Part shown: piece by piece, positions 8,822-18,255 of the stretch | How positions within the stretch are numbered: position 1 is the first letter of the stretch | How the letters are laid out: each line of letters opens with the position of its first letter | Assembly: GCA_033391075.1 (NCBI GenBank) | Contig: JAWPMV010000001.1 | Coordinates: forward strand, 124,001-188,000 | Direction: 5' to 3' | Length of the DNA stretch: 64,000 nucleotides | Source: Bacteroidia bacterium | GTDB lineage: Bacteria > Bacteroidota > Bacteroidia > J057 | Program-made: the position numbers and the translations under genes | The notes under the pieces: model-generated | Databases searched by the model: none | Told to the model about the DNA's origin: nothing | Seen by the model: the letters and a program-made list of their open reading frames with translations, nothing else

Positions 8822-9868
8822 ATGTCTGAGAAAGTCCTGAAAGTAGTTTGTGTTGGTGCCGGATATTTTGCGGACTTCCATTTGGAGGCCTGGAAGCGAA
8901 TGCCAGGTGTCGAACTAGTGGCGATATGTGATTTGGACGCACAAAAGAGTGCTGCATTCGCCCAAAAATACCAGATTCCCAATAACTACACAGATTACCG
9001 GGAGATGATCCAAAAAGAGAAAGCCGATCTGATCGATGTCATTACCCCTCCTGCCAGCCATCTTGAAATCTGTACCTATGCTGCCTCTCAGGGACTTCAT
9101 ATCATTTGTCAAAAACCCTTAGCTCCTACTTATCAAGAGGCAATAGAATTGGTCGAAACGGTTCAAAGCTATGATGTACGCTTTATGGTGCATGAGAATT
9201 TTCGTTTTCAACCCTGGTTTCGCTTGATGAAAGAAAAACTCGATCAGGGAGTATTAGGAGATCGACTACATCAAATCAATTTTCGTTTCAGAACGGGCGA
9301 TGGTTGGCAGGAAGATGCTTACATGAATCGTCAGCCCTACTTTCGCCAAATGCCCCGCTTGCTTATGTTCGAAACTGGCGTGCACTACATCGATACCTTC
9401 CGATTTTTAGGGGGCGAAATTTCGGCTGTTTACGCTCAATTGGATCGCTGGAATTCCAATATCGCCGGAGAAGATGCAGGTTTGATTATGTTTGAGTTTG
9501 AACAGGGAGGTAGAGCCATCTGGGATGCCAATCGATACAATGAATCTCAGGCAGAAGATCCTCGTTTTACCTTTGGAACTTGTTGGCTAGAGGGGAACAA
9601 GGGAGCCTTGCATTTAGGGACAGATGGAAAAATTGCTCACCATCCGCTGGGTGAAAATTCGACAGAAATCCCCTACAAACTGGAAAAGAAAAACTTCTCC
9701 GGAGACTGTGTGTATGCTACTCAAAAACACTTCATTGATGCACTACATGCAAATAAAGCCTTTGAAACCTCGGGCCAGGACTACCTGAAAACCCTGAGGA
9801 TTCTGGAAGCGGTTTACGAAAGTGCCAAACGAAAGCAAAGAATTGAAATTTCTGCTTTTAGTTCATAA
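8822..9868 (+). CDS. Gfo/Idh/MocA-family NAD(P)-dependent oxidoreductase
   Basis: This 348-residue protein opens with a Rossmann fold (VGAGYFADFH near residues 11-20) and has CQKPLA in place of the usual EKP motif; the catalytic lysine is kept but the preceding glutamate is glutamine. The C-terminal alpha/beta domain contains METGVH- and GED-type family features. Such enzymes oxidise or reduce a sugar, inositol or sugar acid at one carbon. It begins 11 bases after the MFS gene and ends the catabolic operon, so it may convert the imported compound into the substrate of the kinase. The Glu-to-Gln change is tolerated in some family members. Confidence 0.88.
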   Translation: MSEKVLKVVCVGAGYFADFHLEAWKRMPGVELVAICDLDAQKSAAFAQKYQIPNNYTDYREMIQKEKADLIDVITPPASHLEICTYAASQGLHIICQKPLAPTYQEAIELVETVQSYDVRFMVHENFRFQPWFRLMKEKLDQGVLGDRLHQINFRFRTGDGWQEDAYMNRQPYFRQMPRLLMFETGVHYIDTFRFLGGEISAVYAQLDRWNSNIAGEDAGLIMFEFEQGGRAIWDANRYNESQAEDPRFTFGTCWLEGNKGALHLGTDGKIAHHPLGENSTEIPYKLEKKNFSGDCVYATQKHFIDALHANKAFETSGQDYLKTLRILEAVYESAKRKQRIEISAFSS

Positions 9869-9950
9869 AGAAATTCCCCTCCAAAAGATTTTTTTTAGCA
9901 GGGGGGTGGGGTAAAACCCTTCCTACCTATTTCCTCATCAAATCATCAGA

Positions 9951-10751
9951 ATGAGGAAAGCAATCACCTTTATTTTTTACCTGCTTATTGTTGTCTCGCT
10001 TGGGGCGCAGGATCTTAGCCAGGATTTTAAAAATTGGTATCTCTTCAGTACCAATCTGCGCTTCAGTAAGACAAGTTCGGTCACGATTGGCCATTTGTCA
10101 TCCTTTGATGTCGAGGGCTATCAACACAAGTTTATCCAAAATCGGATCAGCTACAACCAAAAATTTGGGAATCAGTGGTCAGGAAGTATGGCTTTTTCGC
10201 ATAGCCTGATCAAAAGGAGCTCTGAGAATCTTCCTTACCATCGTGCAGATGTTCAAATCAATCATCGGCTCAAATGGGATCACTGGCGAATGACCAATAG
10301 CCTGAGACTGGAAAAGTACTTCCCTCAACTTTCCAAATTTGGGGCACGAGCTGTTCTCTCTAACAAATTTCAATACTACAACAGAAAATGGCCTCTGCGT
10401 ATCTCGCCCTTTGTCAGGAACCAGCTTTTCTATTATCAGGGAGGAGAAGAGATCCGATATTTTCTGGATGAGGGAGAAATCGGTGGAGAAGATGGATTTG
10501 AAGAGGAGAATTTCGTGGAAAGTTCACCCAATGGATGGCATCGATATCGATTCTCACTGGGAGCTAGGATGCGCTTGAGATCGAATTTATACCTGACTCT
10601 CTTTTACACCCTACAAAAAGAATTTAATACCGGACTCGGAGAGTTCAAGCAACTACATGTTCCCAATGAAGCGGGAACTTCAACCAGACTTTCATTCAAC
10701 AATTATTCATTGCTGGGCCTGAGCCTCGCTTATACTATCAAATTATATTAG
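9951..10751 (+). CDS. DUF2490-like secreted/outer-membrane protein
   Basis: This 266-residue protein has an N-terminal signal peptide (hydrophobic residues 4-18, cleavage near GAQ). The rest is rich in alternating aromatic and polar residues and ends in an aromatic-rich strand (LAYTIKLY), which suggests a small outer-membrane beta-barrel. The pattern agrees with DUF2490, a family of unknown function common in Bacteroidota. Its stop is 2 bases before the next ATG, so it is co-transcribed with a P-loop protein and an ABC exporter. That context could mean an envelope channel for an exported molecule, but this is inference. Confidence 0.75.
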   Translation: MRKAITFIFYLLIVVSLGAQDLSQDFKNWYLFSTNLRFSKTSSVTIGHLSSFDVEGYQHKFIQNRISYNQKFGNQWSGSMAFSHSLIKRSSENLPYHRADVQINHRLKWDHWRMTNSLRLEKYFPQLSKFGARAVLSNKFQYYNRKWPLRISPFVRNQLFYYQGGEEIRYFLDEGEIGGEDGFEEENFVESSPNGWHRYRFSLGARMRLRSNLYLTLFYTLQKEFNTGLGEFKQLHVPNEAGTSTRLSFNNYSLLGLSLAYTIKLY

Positions 10752-10753
10752 AG

Positions 10754-11830
10754 ATGATAAACAACACAGAAATTAAAAAAGCAATAATCTGTAAATCCGT
10801 TAAGAACTTTAAGATCAGTACAGCGGGTATCAATCACTACATCCCTAAAGCTGGAGACGTTGCCATCTTTGAAGTCTTAAGCATAGGTAAACACAAAGCC
10901 ATACAAGGTGCCAGCGGAAAGAATAGTTACATCTTCCCCGGGGATACCATCATGGCCACCTTCGGCAATCGCTATGCGACCAATCAATTTGAAGGCTATG
11001 TACCGACGCAGGTGGAAGAGCAATACCAGATTTTAGGACAAGGAGGTTGTATCGGCGTGCTCAAAAGTACCCATGCGAAATTCGATAAAATTGGTGCGAC
11101 GGAGTTGAAATTGCTGGGCTATGCAGTGGATGAAACAGGAGGAATTATCAATACCAAATACCTTACAGAAAAACCCTTGCCCTTTAAGCCAGAAAAGAAG
11201 CGTGATTATGAAGTGATCCTCTCAGTGGGTTCCAGTATGGACAGTGGGAAAACCACTTCTGCGGCCTATTTGTGTAGAGGAATCAATAAGGCTGGAAAAA
11301 CAGTAGGCTTTATCAAGTTGACAGGTACCGTCTATTCTCGGGACAAGCGATTTGTAAAAGATTGTGGGGCACATACAGCCCTCGATTTTTCCAACCTCGG
11401 CTTTCCGTCCACATATATGTCGCCCCTGGCCGAAATCCTGGATATCTACGAGACTCTTTTGGCAAAACTGGAAGAGATCAATCCGGATTATGTGGTAGTG
11501 GAAATCGCAGATGGTTTACTGCAGCGCGAGACCAAAATGCTCCTGCACAATCCTGCTTTTATGTCCACCGTAAATCATATCATGCTGAGTTGCGGAGATA
11601 GTTTGGGCGTCTTGAGCGGACTTTCTTTCCTCGAAAACATCAACAGAACTCCATTCGCCATTTCCGGCCTTATCAATGTCAGTCCTTTGCTGGTGGATGA
11701 GTGTAAAAGAAGTACGAGCATTCCGGTACTCGATCTGAAAGACCTGGAATGTCCTCAGGTGGTCAATCGGCTCCCGAAAAAGAAAGTGATGAAAAATGGC
11801 GTGCCTGCATTGATCCAGAAAATTGCCTGA
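10754..11830 (+). CDS. P-loop NTPase of DUF1611/MobB-like type, function unknown
   Basis: This 358-residue protein has two parts. Residues 1-150 form a domain I do not recognise. A P-loop G-SSMD-SGKTT follows at 159-168, and the segment FIKLTGTVYSRD, the strand-rich VVVEIADGLLQRE and the later SGLINVSP resemble the DUF1611 / dethiobiotin-synthetase / MobB group of small-substrate P-loop enzymes. The last codons overlap the start region of the ABC transporter gene, and the DUF2490-like gene ends 2 bases upstream. The trio is therefore one operon. I cannot name the substrate: an ATP-driven ligase or a regulator of the exporter would both fit. Confidence 0.6.
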   Translation: MINNTEIKKAIICKSVKNFKISTAGINHYIPKAGDVAIFEVLSIGKHKAIQGASGKNSYIFPGDTIMATFGNRYATNQFEGYVPTQVEEQYQILGQGGCIGVLKSTHAKFDKIGATELKLLGYAVDETGGIINTKYLTEKPLPFKPEKKRDYEVILSVGSSMDSGKTTSAAYLCRGINKAGKTVGFIKLTGTVYSRDKRFVKDCGAHTALDFSNLGFPSTYMSPLAEILDIYETLLAKLEEINPDYVVVEIADGLLQRETKMLLHNPAFMSTVNHIMLSCGDSLGVLSGLSFLENINRTPFAISGLINVSPLLVDECKRSTSIPVLDLKDLECPQVVNRLPKKKVMKNGVPALIQKIA

Positions 11831-11831
11831 T

Positions 11832-13544
11832 ATGAAGCAATGGATCTTATTGGGGCCTTTTTTCAAAAGGCATAGAAGTAAACTATCAGTACTTAGTTTG
11901 GTGGGCATACTTTCGGGTATGTCTGCCATATTTCTTCCTGTCAGTATCGGGAAGTATTATACCCTGATGTTTGACTTCGAAAGTAAGCGTTCTGCCTTCC
12001 TCGACTTTCTGCCGGATTCCTTTTTTAACTCAGTACCAAATTTTCTGCTCTTCTTCTCGATCTTGATTGCCATCCATATGCTCCTGGCTTATGCAAGGCG
12101 ATATTTGATGGCTTCGATGGGGGAAAGACTCACCTATGAACTCAGAAATCAATTGTTCGCACACCAATTGCGATTGGAGACTCGGATTTATGAGGAAAAG
12201 GGCATAGGAAAATACTTGCTGAGGTATAGTGGAGATCTGAAGAGCATCCAGAATTATCTGACCAAAGGAATCATCGGATTCGGTATCGATATCTTCATGA
12301 TCTTACTTTTCCTTTGGGTGCTTTCTCGTATCTCTCATTCTCTTACGCTGATCTCCTTTTTCGCGATTCTGTTCATGCTCTTTCCTCTTTCGGTCCTGAA
12401 TTACAAATTGCAGGACATCTCTGAGCAGAGGCGTAATCAGAAGTCAAGTTTGTTGGCATTTGTCAGCCAACGATTACAAGCCATTATTACGATCAAGGCC
12501 TTCAATCGTGAACGACCAGAATGGGAGCGCTACCTTAAGCGTTCAAGTAAAAATTATCAGACAAACCTCCAGTTTCATCGTTTATCCAGCCTCATTTTCA
12601 TCCTGGTGCCGGGCCTTTTATATGTCATGATCGCAGTAATTATGTATTCCATCTATTGGCAGAAATCGAATGGAATCGAAATAGACCAGGCTGCTCTTTT
12701 ATCGGCTTTTTTGCTGATCATAACTATGCTTCCGGTCATGAGGCGTTGCTTGCGGATTATGGTATGCTGGAAGTTGGGCCTTATTTCCATTAGAAAACTT
12801 CAGCGCGTATTGGATCTTCCTATTGAACAAGGAAATTTTCAAGACGAATTGATCCTGGGCGAGGGGAATATAAAGTTGGATCAGCTCTCTTTCGGTTCGG
12901 CAAATCAACGAGTGTTTCAGAATCTATCTGCAGAATGGGCACATCAGGGATTACATCTGGTAACGGGTGGGACCGGTTCCGGCAAATCCCTTCTGATCAA
13001 AATCCTTCTGGGGATTTATGCAGAATATGAAGGCGATATATTCATAGATGAACAAAACATCCGACAAAGCGATGTCAAAAGCCTCAGAAAAATGTTGACG
13101 GTCATTTCAGCAGATTATCCTTTGTTGGGGAAAACAGTTTTCGAAGCGATCTCATACAGTCGTAAGCCAAGTAAAAGAAAAGGGGCGGGTCTCATGCTGG
13201 ATCGGATACAGCAAGGCTTAGCTGAAAATGCAAAATTGAGTCTGGATGATCGGATCGGAAGTCAGGGGCATGGACTGTCGAAAGGGCAGGAGCGTATCCT
13301 TTTGTTTACCCGAGCATTGCTCACTCGTAAGCCTATCTTGCTGCTAGATGAGCCTTTCAGTTCAATAGAGCCTCACATTCAGCAACACCTTCTGAAATTG
13401 ATCAAACGATTGAGAAAAAAGCGTACCATTATCCTCTTTCTTAAACAGAATGATCTACCCAAACTTAGCTTCGACTCAGTACTGGATTTGGATTCTTTTC
13501 AAGCCGAAGTCCATCAGGCGGTCATGAAAAAATTGGGGAGCTAG
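11832..13544 (+). CDS. ABC transporter, permease-ATPase fusion with degenerate ATPase
   Basis: This 570-residue half transporter starts at the ATG just after the preceding stop; a TTG three codons earlier would overlap it. Residues 1-310 contain about six membrane spans of the type-I exporter fold. The ATPase domain has an intact Walker A, GGTGSGKS, at 379-386, and Walker B, ILLLDEP, with its glutamate. The signature is GLSKGQ rather than LSGGQ. The Q-loop position reads ISADYP without the expected glutamine, and the H-loop position reads LFLKQN without the switch histidine. Loss of both suggests slow or altered hydrolysis. It could work as a heterodimer with another half transporter or as a regulated exporter. 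Its stop is 1 base from the convergent TonB receptor gene. Confidence 0.85.
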   Translation: MKQWILLGPFFKRHRSKLSVLSLVGILSGMSAIFLPVSIGKYYTLMFDFESKRSAFLDFLPDSFFNSVPNFLLFFSILIAIHMLLAYARRYLMASMGERLTYELRNQLFAHQLRLETRIYEEKGIGKYLLRYSGDLKSIQNYLTKGIIGFGIDIFMILLFLWVLSRISHSLTLISFFAILFMLFPLSVLNYKLQDISEQRRNQKSSLLAFVSQRLQAIITIKAFNRERPEWERYLKRSSKNYQTNLQFHRLSSLIFILVPGLLYVMIAVIMYSIYWQKSNGIEIDQAALLSAFLLIITMLPVMRRCLRIMVCWKLGLISIRKLQRVLDLPIEQGNFQDELILGEGNIKLDQLSFGSANQRVFQNLSAEWAHQGLHLVTGGTGSGKSLLIKILLGIYAEYEGDIFIDEQNIRQSDVKSLRKMLTVISADYPLLGKTVFEAISYSRKPSKRKGAGLMLDRIQQGLAENAKLSLDDRIGSQGHGLSKGQERILLFTRALLTRKPILLLDEPFSSIEPHIQQHLLKLIKRLRKKRTIILFLKQNDLPKLSFDSVLDLDSFQAEVHQAVMKKLGS

Positions 13545-13545
13545 T

Positions 13546-16242
13546 TTAGAAATTCAAACGAACCGAAAGATTAGGGGTAAAGCCCAGAAAATTTCTTTCT
13601 TCTTCTATGATTTCCGGCCGTTGATCATCATCTACATCATCCAGAAAATAAAAGCGCTGCCAGACATTCTCTCGATTGTAGACATTTTGAAGAGAGAATC
13701 CTATTTGACCCGAAAAACCACCCATCCTTTTTTCAAATTTATACCAAACGGAAAGGTCCAGTCGATGGTAGATAGGTAAACGAGCTCCATTTATAGGTCC
13801 AAATTTAATCTCATAGAATCCGTCGATGTCATCGGGATCATTCGGATCAACAGGTTCGTCCGGATCGTCTGGGAAGAAAGTGAGTCCCTCAGCTCGAGTG
13901 TAAGGGGTTCCTGATTTCAGAATCCAGCCAAGCGAGATCTCAAAAGGTGCGAGATAAAGATTGTGTACCCATCGAAATTGGTGAGGACGATCAAAAGAAG
14001 AGGGGAAAGGATTATCATTAAGATCTGCAAAGGTATTCCTGACCTTCGAAAGGGAGTAGGACATCCAACTTTGATATCTTCCAAACTTCTTTTTAAGCAT
14101 GAAATCCAGTCCTATGGCAGATGCAGAGCCCAGGGCAAAATCAATGTCCATAGAATTATTTCGATTGAATTGATTGATCGAACTGAGATCCTCGGTTTCT
14201 TTCCAATAGAAATCCAAATCTATCAACCAGCCTTTCTTTTTAAACAAGCCACCAACGGAAAGCTGCCGACTTTCTATGATGGGTAATTCTTCTTCAGACC
14301 CAGGAACCCCTGATCCTTCCGCCAATAACCACACACTCTCCGAAACATTGGAAACATCCAGGTCCCCTTGTCGCAGCGATCGGATCAATTGAATGTACTG
14401 ACCATAAGAAGATTTGAACCAGATATCTGGAGAAATTTTGTAGTGGAAGCTAATGACCGGATTCACCAGGGTTTCATCAAGTCCAGGAATGCGATCAATC
14501 CGAATCTGGGGCTGAAAATCAATTTTGTCTTGCCAGCTGTAGTGATAGCTAAGGAAAATACCTTGAGCAATTTCTGCAGCTTCCAGGGTATCAAGTACCG
14601 GATCACCAAAAGTCGAAGTCTCATCAAACTCGAAGAAATTTGAATAAGAATTGTATTGGTAGCCTGCACTAAAAGTTCCTCTTTGACTAGCCTGATAATC
14701 AACAGAGATTTTTGCTTCTGTATTATCGAGGGTATTTAGGATTGTTATCTTATTTCGCTCCGTCCCTTCTTCAAAAATGCCGAGGTCTTCATTGTTTAAA
14801 CTATAACTGGCCTGACTCAGACTGACTTGGCTCTTCCAGCGCGAATTCCAGGTTCTGCTATAGAAAAAATTAGCTCCTCTAAATTCAACATTGTGTGATC
14901 TTTCGGCCAGGATACTGGATTCATTGGAGGCAGCATTGAAATTGAATCGATCACTGTTTTGCATGAAACTGAGGCTGAGGTAATCTTTAGCAGTTGGGGT
15001 AAAAACCAATTTTCCATTCAAATCTCTATAGGAAAGACTGGTTTGGTCTCGGAAAACCGGAATGTCTTCTTCCTCATCTTCATCAATTATTCCTTGAAAT
15101 AGATCTTCTTGCCTGCTTCCGCTAAAAAGTTTGTTTCTATGTGCGGAGAAGGTTGGGGTATCGAATAAATCATTGTCGTGAAAGGAAAGCCGTCCAGCCA
15201 GTAGAAATGCAAATTTTTCTTTTAGTGGGACATGGAGCATAAGGTCAGCATGGGTAAAATTCGCATTTACAACCGCATGAGGTTTATCTGGGATAGAATC
15301 TGGTAAGGATATTTCCAATAGGCCCGAAGTCGCTCCCGTGTACTGAGCGGGGATGTAGTTTTTGAAGGCGGAAATCTTTTCAACCGTACTGGGAATAAAA
15401 GTGGTCAGGGTGCCAAAGAAATGTGCCTGTTTGTATATGGGAATTCGGTCCCAGTAGACCATCAACTCATCACTGCCGCCCCCTCGAATATTTATCCCGG
15501 AAGCTGTTTCATCATTAGACTCAATACCGGGTAAGGACTGGACGGAAAGTAAAACATCTGCTTCGGCCAGGCCCGGTAGCACCTTCATATTCCCGGGATT
15601 CAGAATAAACTGAGCGCCTTCGCTCAAAGTGATCGCTTCATTGTTGTATTCTATCAAGACCTCTTCCAATCCAACGGAATCAGCTTCCAGGCGGATCGTG
15701 AGGCTTTCGGGCATCTTATCCTGAATCCGGATGTATCTGTTGATATAGCCGATATGATTGATTTGTAAAAGGGAATCCTCTCTAGCATCATACTCCATCT
15801 GCGCGATTCCATTTTCATCTGCATAAGCTCCTCTTCGACTATTGAGCGATCTGACAATTGCATAGGCCAGAGCTTCGTCATTGTCATTGTCCTTGATGTG
15901 AATGGATAGTTTTCTCCTCGCTTTTTGGATATAGAAATAATTGCCTTTGCTTCTTTTCGCCTGTAGATCAAAGGGATTCAATAAGTCATAGAGGAAATCT
16001 TCAATGGCTTGATTATTCGCATACATACTCGCTTCATATGAATTGAGCAGTTCAGGGGAATAGGAAAAGTAAAGTTGATAGCTATCAGAAATATCATTGA
16101 GAATTTCTTCCAATGGCTTTTTAGCAGTTTGATAGGTGATTTGCTGAGCCTGAAGACCCAGAGACGATCCCAGCAAAAGGATGAGTAAACAAAAATAGGG
16201 GAAGGGCTTTCTATTTAAAGATAACGAGGGTACGTGCTTCAT
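13546..16242 (-). CDS. TonB-dependent receptor with STN domain (FecA-type transducer)
   Basis: This 898-residue outer-membrane protein has a signal peptide (residues 15-33, ending LQAQ), an STN domain at about 35-110 that contacts an anti-sigma factor, a carboxypeptidase-regulatory-like beta-sandwich at about 112-190, a plug domain at about 200-315 (with VLPGLAEADVL and GGGSDELMVYWD) and a 22-strand barrel ending in the typical C-terminal aromatic residue (RLNF). Upstream on the same strand lie the FecR-like and ECF sigma genes, so it both imports a ligand and signals its presence. The start overlaps the FecR gene by 32 bases. There is no SusD-like gene, so glycan uptake is less likely than an iron chelate, vitamin or peptide; the ligand is unknown. 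Confidence 0.93.
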   Translation of the reverse strand: MKHVPSLSLNRKPFPYFCLLILLLGSSLGLQAQQITYQTAKKPLEEILNDISDSYQLYFSYSPELLNSYEASMYANNQAIEDFLYDLLNPFDLQAKRSKGNYFYIQKARRKLSIHIKDNDNDEALAYAIVRSLNSRRGAYADENGIAQMEYDAREDSLLQINHIGYINRYIRIQDKMPESLTIRLEADSVGLEEVLIEYNNEAITLSEGAQFILNPGNMKVLPGLAEADVLLSVQSLPGIESNDETASGINIRGGGSDELMVYWDRIPIYKQAHFFGTLTTFIPSTVEKISAFKNYIPAQYTGATSGLLEISLPDSIPDKPHAVVNANFTHADLMLHVPLKEKFAFLLAGRLSFHDNDLFDTPTFSAHRNKLFSGSRQEDLFQGIIDEDEEEDIPVFRDQTSLSYRDLNGKLVFTPTAKDYLSLSFMQNSDRFNFNAASNESSILAERSHNVEFRGANFFYSRTWNSRWKSQVSLSQASYSLNNEDLGIFEEGTERNKITILNTLDNTEAKISVDYQASQRGTFSAGYQYNSYSNFFEFDETSTFGDPVLDTLEAAEIAQGIFLSYHYSWQDKIDFQPQIRIDRIPGLDETLVNPVISFHYKISPDIWFKSSYGQYIQLIRSLRQGDLDVSNVSESVWLLAEGSGVPGSEEELPIIESRQLSVGGLFKKKGWLIDLDFYWKETEDLSSINQFNRNNSMDIDFALGSASAIGLDFMLKKKFGRYQSWMSYSLSKVRNTFADLNDNPFPSSFDRPHQFRWVHNLYLAPFEISLGWILKSGTPYTRAEGLTFFPDDPDEPVDPNDPDDIDGFYEIKFGPINGARLPIYHRLDLSVWYKFEKRMGGFSGQIGFSLQNVYNRENVWQRFYFLDDVDDDQRPEIIEEERNFLGFTPNLSVRLNF

Positions 16243-17131
16243 CTAATTCATACTCGATGTTAAATGGACCTAAAACCTGCGCCAAGGCTGTTTCTAAATC
16301 GCCCGTCGGGAAATTTCCTGTAAAAACATTTTGCTGATCAATGCTTCCTGTAAATTGGACTCCATAAATTTCCTCCAGTTGCATGAGGACCACAGAAAGC
16401 GGAGCATCTGTTAAGCGAATATTGCTGGAAAGCCAAAGGGGTTGTACCAAGGCTGTTTCTGTTCGTTCAGGACTTTTATCCTTTACTGCCAGGACCTTTT
16501 CGCCCGCCTCTAATATTTCCTTAAAACCATAAGCTTCTACTTGTACTTTTCCGCTAAAACAAACCACCTCAAGGCTATCCTCCATTTCTGTGATCAGGAA
16601 GCTGGTACCCAGAATGCTTACCGTTCCATCTTTCAACTTGATATCAAATTTCTCTCCTTTTTCCACCTCAAAAAAGGCTTCTCCTTTCAGAAATACTTCG
16701 CGATTATTTTCCCAATCCGATGCTGCATAACTCAGAAAACTTCCTGCCTGTAGTTCGATGCTTGACTGATCCGGTAAGACGACTTGTTCTCGCTTTTCGG
16801 CTAGAATTTCTTTCGCTACTATCTGCTCTCCCTGCCTCAGCCAAAAGAATCCAATCAACAGAATGATGACCGCAGCAGCTGCGAAGTACCAAATTCTGCC
16901 TAATGAGACGACCTTGCCTTCTTCTTGCTTTTCTGACTGTATCCGCTTCATCACTTTCCCTAGTTCTGCCGTTTCATCATATTCGCCTACTTCAAAAGGC
17001 TTAAGAGCCTCAGCCGTAGCCACATAGGATTCATATTCCGGAGAAGCTTTAAATGATCGGAGTTCTTCTTCGGTCAATTCGCCACTCAGCCATCTGGATA
17101 GAAATGTCTCATCTGTTTCCCAAGCTTTCAT
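16211..17131 (-). CDS. FecR-family anti-sigma factor
   Basis: This 306-residue protein has the FecR layout of Bacteroidota: a cytoplasmic N-terminal part (residues 1-85, beginning with the LSGELTEEE-type segment), one membrane helix at about 87-107, the FecR beta-domain at about 120-215 (with GEAFFEVEKGEKF), and a C-terminal STN-like DUF4974 domain to the end. It would hold the ECF sigma factor until the receptor's STN domain signals through the periplasm. The gene lies 55 bases after the sigma gene and overlaps the receptor gene by 32 bases, so the receptor may be translated by coupling. Confidence 0.93.
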   Translation of the reverse strand: MKAWETDETFLSRWLSGELTEEELRSFKASPEYESYVATAEALKPFEVGEYDETAELGKVMKRIQSEKQEEGKVVSLGRIWYFAAAAVIILLIGFFWLRQGEQIVAKEILAEKREQVVLPDQSSIELQAGSFLSYAASDWENNREVFLKGEAFFEVEKGEKFDIKLKDGTVSILGTSFLITEMEDSLEVVCFSGKVQVEAYGFKEILEAGEKVLAVKDKSPERTETALVQPLWLSSNIRLTDAPLSVVLMQLEEIYGVQFTGSIDQQNVFTGNFPTGDLETALAQVLGPFNIEYELDEARTLVIFK

Positions 17132-17186
17132 GTCATCTTTCGTTTCTGGTATAATAATAGATGAAATGCCTTTTACCCCATCCCCT

Positions 17187-17705
17187 CTATAAAGATTTTT
17201 TTGGGTGAAGGAGATCTCTCATTTTTTTTAGTGCTTTTGACATACGTTTTTCCACCGCTTTCTGACTGACTCCCAGACTTTCAGCGATTTGTGCATAGGT
17301 CATTTCCTGCATACGATTCATCAGAAATACTTCTCGCTGACCCTCCGGCAAGGCCTCAATGGCGTCTTCCAAACGCTTTTTGAATTCATCTGCTTCCAAT
17401 TGAAATTGAGGGTCTTCCTTTTCGGTCTTTTTTCCCAGGCTTGATTTGTAGCGTAAACGCACTTTCTTTTTTTCTACTTGCTGGAGGAATTCATTTTTCG
17501 CAACGGCAAATAGAAAGGCCCGGGCTTTGGTAGGAGGAACATCTTTGCATTTCTTCCAAAGCTTGACAAAGATGTCTTGAACCAGGTCTTCACTTAGTTT
17601 GAGATCACCGGACATAAAATAGAGATAGTCTCTAATAGAGCGAGAAAGACTCGTAAATATTCCCGAGAAAGTCTTCTCTTCACATACGTTAGAGGGCTGC
17701 TCCAT
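17187..17705 (-). CDS. ECF-type RNA polymerase sigma factor (FecI-like)
   Basis: This 172-residue protein has sigma region 2 (about residues 25-90, with LVQDIFVKLWK) and region 4 (about 110-165, with LPEGQREVFLMNRMQEMTYAQIA split over a helix-turn-helix ending in VEKRMSKALKKM). There is no region 1.1 or 3, as expected for group IV sigma factors. It heads the operon with FecR and the STN receptor and presumably directs transcription of the receptor gene once released. A KKK-rich stretch between the two regions is typical of this Bacteroidota group. Confidence 0.94.
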   Translation of the reverse strand: MEQPSNVCEEKTFSGIFTSLSRSIRDYLYFMSGDLKLSEDLVQDIFVKLWKKCKDVPPTKARAFLFAVAKNEFLQQVEKKKVRLRYKSSLGKKTEKEDPQFQLEADEFKKRLEDAIEALPEGQREVFLMNRMQEMTYAQIAESLGVSQKAVEKRMSKALKKMRDLLHPKKSL

Positions 17706-17864
17706 CTATCAGATCATTATGAGCCGCCAAAGTAAGGAATTCGGGGCAATGCTCAAGGCTCAAAGACGAAATCCTTAAACACTGGTTTAATTTTTAGCCC
17801 CTCTAATCCTTAGTATCCTCTCAAAACAATCGTAAATTCAATCCTTAGCATTTAATCTTAGCTT

Positions 17865-18224
17865 ATGTCGCGCAAAATATCCTGGGACGATGTGCCCAAA
17901 GAAGAGGTAACACCGGCCATGACTCGTCAAATGGTTTATGGTGAAAAAATCATGATTACCCGTTTGAGTTTTAAAGACGGTTTTGAAGTACCTACTCATA
18001 GCCACGAAAATGAGCAGATTACCCAGGTTTTTAAAGGAACCATCCGTTTTTGGTTTGGAGAAAATCGGGAAGAAGAATTTGACTTGCATGCAGGCGAAGT
18101 GGTAGTAATTCCTCCTAACGTTCCGCATGCTGCATTGATGATAGGTGAGGTGGAAGCCTCAGATACCTTTGCTCCTCCCCGTCAGGACTGGATCGATGGG
18201 ACTGATGATTATTTGAAGAAGTAA
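17865..18224 (+). CDS. Small cupin-domain protein
   Basis: This 119-residue single-domain protein shows the two cupin motifs: THSHENEQITQVFKG, with metal-binding His, His, Glu, at about residues 45-59, and GEVVVIPPNVPHA at about 86-98. The cupin barrel binds a metal and may act as a small dioxygenase, isomerase or sensor; the sequence does not tell which. The gene starts 160 bases upstream-divergent from the ECF sigma gene and precedes two acetyltransferase genes by 31 bases, so it could be co-transcribed with them. Confidence 0.88.
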   Translation: MSRKISWDDVPKEEVTPAMTRQMVYGEKIMITRLSFKDGFEVPTHSHENEQITQVFKGTIRFWFGENREEEFDLHAGEVVVIPPNVPHAALMIGEVEASDTFAPPRQDWIDGTDDYLKK

Positions 18225-18255
18225 TTTGATTCAATTTTTTTAAAGGTATTCACAG

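Noticed and set aside
13540-13550. Frameshift or fusion between the ABC and TonB receptor genes
   Set aside because: They are simply convergent genes with stops one base apart; both are full length.
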